From assembly GCA_036378535.1 (NCBI GenBank), contig DASUWH010000073.1, forward strand, positions 1-64,000: DNA of 64,000 nucleotides, in the 5' to 3' direction. The stretch is from Gp1-AA122 sp036378535 (GTDB lineage Bacteria > Acidobacteriota > Terriglobia > Terriglobales > Acidobacteriaceae). The position numbers were made by a program, and so were the translations under genes. Every line of letters begins with the position of its first letter. Positions within the stretch are counted from its first letter, which is position 1. The notes below the pieces were generated by a model. That model was not told the DNA's origin. It saw only the letters and a program-made list of their open reading frames with translations, and did not search any database. Shown here one piece after another: positions 62,525-64,000 of the stretch.

Positions 62525-63850
62525 GTGAGCTTGTCGGTGAGCGTATTCGGCTTGGGTTATGTGGGCTCGGTTTCCGCGGCCTGCTTTGCGTCCATGGGGC
62601 ACCGTGTGATTGGGGTCGACGTTAACCCCGCCAAAGTGCAAATGATCGAGAGTGGGCGTAGTCCCATTGTTGAAGCGGGCATGGCTGAGCTGGTGGCCGA
62701 GGGCAATCGGTCCTGCCATCTTCATGCGACGACCGATTCCATGGCGGCGGTACTGCAGTCCGACGTTTCTTTTGTATGCGTAGGAACGCCCAGTTTGCGA
62801 AACGGCAAGCTGGATTTGAGCCATATTGAGAAAGTCGCAGCCGAGATCGGGGCTGCGTTGCGGCAAAAAAAATCGCAGCACGTGTTCGTGTTGCGCAGCA
62901 CGGTGTTGCCGGGCACAACCGAGTCGGTGGTGTTGCCGATTCTGGAGCGAACCAGCGGACGGCGCGCGGGATCGGATTTCACCATTTGCTACAACCCCGA
63001 GTTCATGCGCGAGGGAAGTGCCATCGCTGATTTTCTGCAGCCCCCCTATACCATTTTGGGGGCCCGGGATACCTCTCATCTGGAGCCGTTGCGACAGCTG
63101 TATCGAAATACTCCAGGCCGAGTCTTTGAAACCAGCATTACCGTGGCGGAGATGGTCAAGTACTGCTCCAACGCCTTTCACGCCGTAAAGGTTGGCTTCG
63201 CAAATGAGGTGGGAACTTTGTGCAAGCATTTAGGTGTGGATGCACAAGCGGTGACAGAGATCTTCACCTCGGATACGCGGCTTAACATTTCCCCGGCCTA
63301 TCTGTCACCGGGCTTTGCTTTTGGAGGGTCCTGCCTGCCGAAAGACGTGCGTGCGCTTACATACCGCGCCAAAGAGCTGGATTTGAGACTGCCTCTTTTG
63401 GAGTCGCTCCTGCCCAGCAATAGGGAGCACGTGGAACGCGCAGTGGAAGCAGTCATGCGCTGCAACAAACGGAGAGTAGCGCAACTGGGGCTGAGTTTTA
63501 AAGCGGGTACGGACGATCTGCGGGAAAGTCCGCAAGTGCAGCTGATCAAACGGCTCCTGGGCGAAGGTTTCGAAGTGCGCATCTGGGACCGGGAAGTGTC
63601 GCTGGGACGACTGACCGGTTCCAATCAACAGTACATCGAACAAGTTATACCCCACATCGGGTCGCTATTGTCGGCTGATTTGGGAGAAGTCCTGCGCGGG
63701 GCCGAGATCGTGATCCTGGGGAATAAATCTGTTAACACAGAAGAACTCGCGTCCCACTTGCATGCCGACCAGATCGTTATTGACCTGGTAAATCTGGACA
63801 AGTCACGACGCCCGAATGCGGGCGCCGGTTACGAAGGTATTTGCTGGTGA
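62525..63850 (+). CDS. GDP-mannose 6-dehydrogenase-like nucleotide-sugar dehydrogenase
   Basis: 441 residues. N-terminal NAD-binding fold (SVFGLGYVGSVSAACFASMG), central dimerisation domain (NPEFMREGSAIADFL; EMVKYCSNAFHAVKVGFANE), catalytic Cys270 in FGGSCLPKDVRALTYRA and C-terminal substrate domain. Length, the Cys position close to Cys268 of Pseudomonas AlgD, and the overall spacing favour GDP-mannose over UDP-glucose as substrate, though the UGD family cannot be excluded. It would supply uronic-acid units, fitting the heparinase-like gene that diverges from it. GTG at 62525 has GGGAAC upstream; an in-frame GTG at 62507 is less likely. Confidence 0.9.
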   Translation: MSLSVSVFGLGYVGSVSAACFASMGHRVIGVDVNPAKVQMIESGRSPIVEAGMAELVAEGNRSCHLHATTDSMAAVLQSDVSFVCVGTPSLRNGKLDLSHIEKVAAEIGAALRQKKSQHVFVLRSTVLPGTTESVVLPILERTSGRRAGSDFTICYNPEFMREGSAIADFLQPPYTILGARDTSHLEPLRQLYRNTPGRVFETSITVAEMVKYCSNAFHAVKVGFANEVGTLCKHLGVDAQAVTEIFTSDTRLNISPAYLSPGFAFGGSCLPKDVRALTYRAKELDLRLPLLESLLPSNREHVERAVEAVMRCNKRRVAQLGLSFKAGTDDLRESPQVQLIKRLLGEGFEVRIWDREVSLGRLTGSNQQYIEQVIPHIGSLLSADLGEVLRGAEIVILGNKSVNTEELASHLHADQIVIDLVNLDKSRRPNAGAGYEGICW

Positions 63851-63858
63851 GGAACCCG

Positions 63859-64000
63859 GTGAAACGAATGCAGTGTGTACTGATGGATCTGCGAGCGGTG
63901 GACTGGAATGCTCTGGACCGGTTTAGCGACCGCACCGTATTCCAAACGAGGGAGTGGTTGAATTTCATTGCTGAAACGCAACGTGCGACGCCGGTGATAG
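63859..64000 (+). CDS. FemAB/GNAT-like protein (truncated by window edge)
   Basis: Only the first 47 residues are visible (VKRMQCVLMDLRAVDWNALD ... FQTREWLNFIAETQRATPVI). The FQTREWLNF segment is typical of the FemAB-related acyltransferase fold found in exosortase/EPS loci (TIGR03019 and BioF2-like). GTG at 63859 has TGAGGAA just upstream; an in-frame GTG at 63847 overlaps the previous stop (GTGA), so it is probably in the same operon as the sugar dehydrogenase. Confidence 0.6.
   Translation, partial: MKRMQCVLMDLRAVDWNALDRFSDRTVFQTREWLNFIAETQRATPVI

Overview
The window looks like a chromosomal segment of an Acidobacteriota bacterium (Terriglobia/Koribacter-like). This is inferred from the GC-rich coding sequence, the very large SBBP-repeat secreted protein, an exosortase/EPS locus of the kind common in that phylum, and intergenic DNA packed with short palindromic repeat families. 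No rRNA, tRNA, CRISPR array, transposase, integrase or phage gene was seen.

Region 1 (1-13 kb) is mostly metabolic and housekeeping: an acyl-CoA dehydrogenase running off the left edge, a decayed GxxExxY gene, a methyltransferase, an aromatic-amino-acid-type decarboxylase, a patatin, a Nudix hydrolase, a FadN-like 3-hydroxyacyl-CoA dehydrogenase/enoyl-CoA hydratase, a redoxin that lacks the peroxidatic cysteine, an M28 peptidase of the glutamate-carboxypeptidase-II type and a DUF2461 protein. Region 2 (13-21 kb) is an accessory stretch, all on the minus strand: secreted kelch and beta-helix proteins, a TonB-domain protein, two unknown coupled ORFs, a DUF3800 protein and a pentapeptide-period solenoid protein. 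These are separated by about 500-base gaps of repeats, including a 110-bp duplication and a 236-bp direct repeat that brackets the beta-helix gene. Region 3 (21-26 kb) is a compact ccmEABCD haem-handling operon, with a Cys-type CcmE and a 40-residue CcmD, followed by thiC.

Region 4 (26-64 kb) starts with a PilZ protein and the SBBP giant. A sensor kinase/NtrC-type regulator pair, a second PilZ protein and a second sigma-54 activator follow. Next come the minus-strand exosortase genes (TPR lipoprotein, EpsI, exosortase) and then a plus-strand run of 14 genes (39.6-57.8 kb). That run encodes a degenerate activator, Wza-like export protein, outer-membrane barrel, Wzz-like chain-length protein, ExeA-like ATPase, BY-kinase, initiating sugar transferase, glycosyltransferases, O-antigen ligase-like polymerase, methyltransferase, deacetylase-like protein, asparagine-synthase-like amidotransferase and a double GT4 protein. 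A minus-strand heparinase-like/asparagine-synthase pair faces it, and diverging from that pair is a GDP-mannose-dehydrogenase-like gene plus the start of a FemAB/GNAT-like gene.

Read together, region 4 is an exosortase-linked exopolysaccharide system. GG-N10-GC promoter candidates of the sigma-54 type lie upstream of most of its transcription units. Four are strong by eye (37560, 39526, 62178, 62438) and three are weaker. With two intact sigma-54 activators, a third that has lost the GAFTGA loop, and a PilZ (c-di-GMP) protein, this suggests one sigma-54/c-di-GMP controlled regulon. No PEP-CTERM-tailed substrate is encoded in the window.
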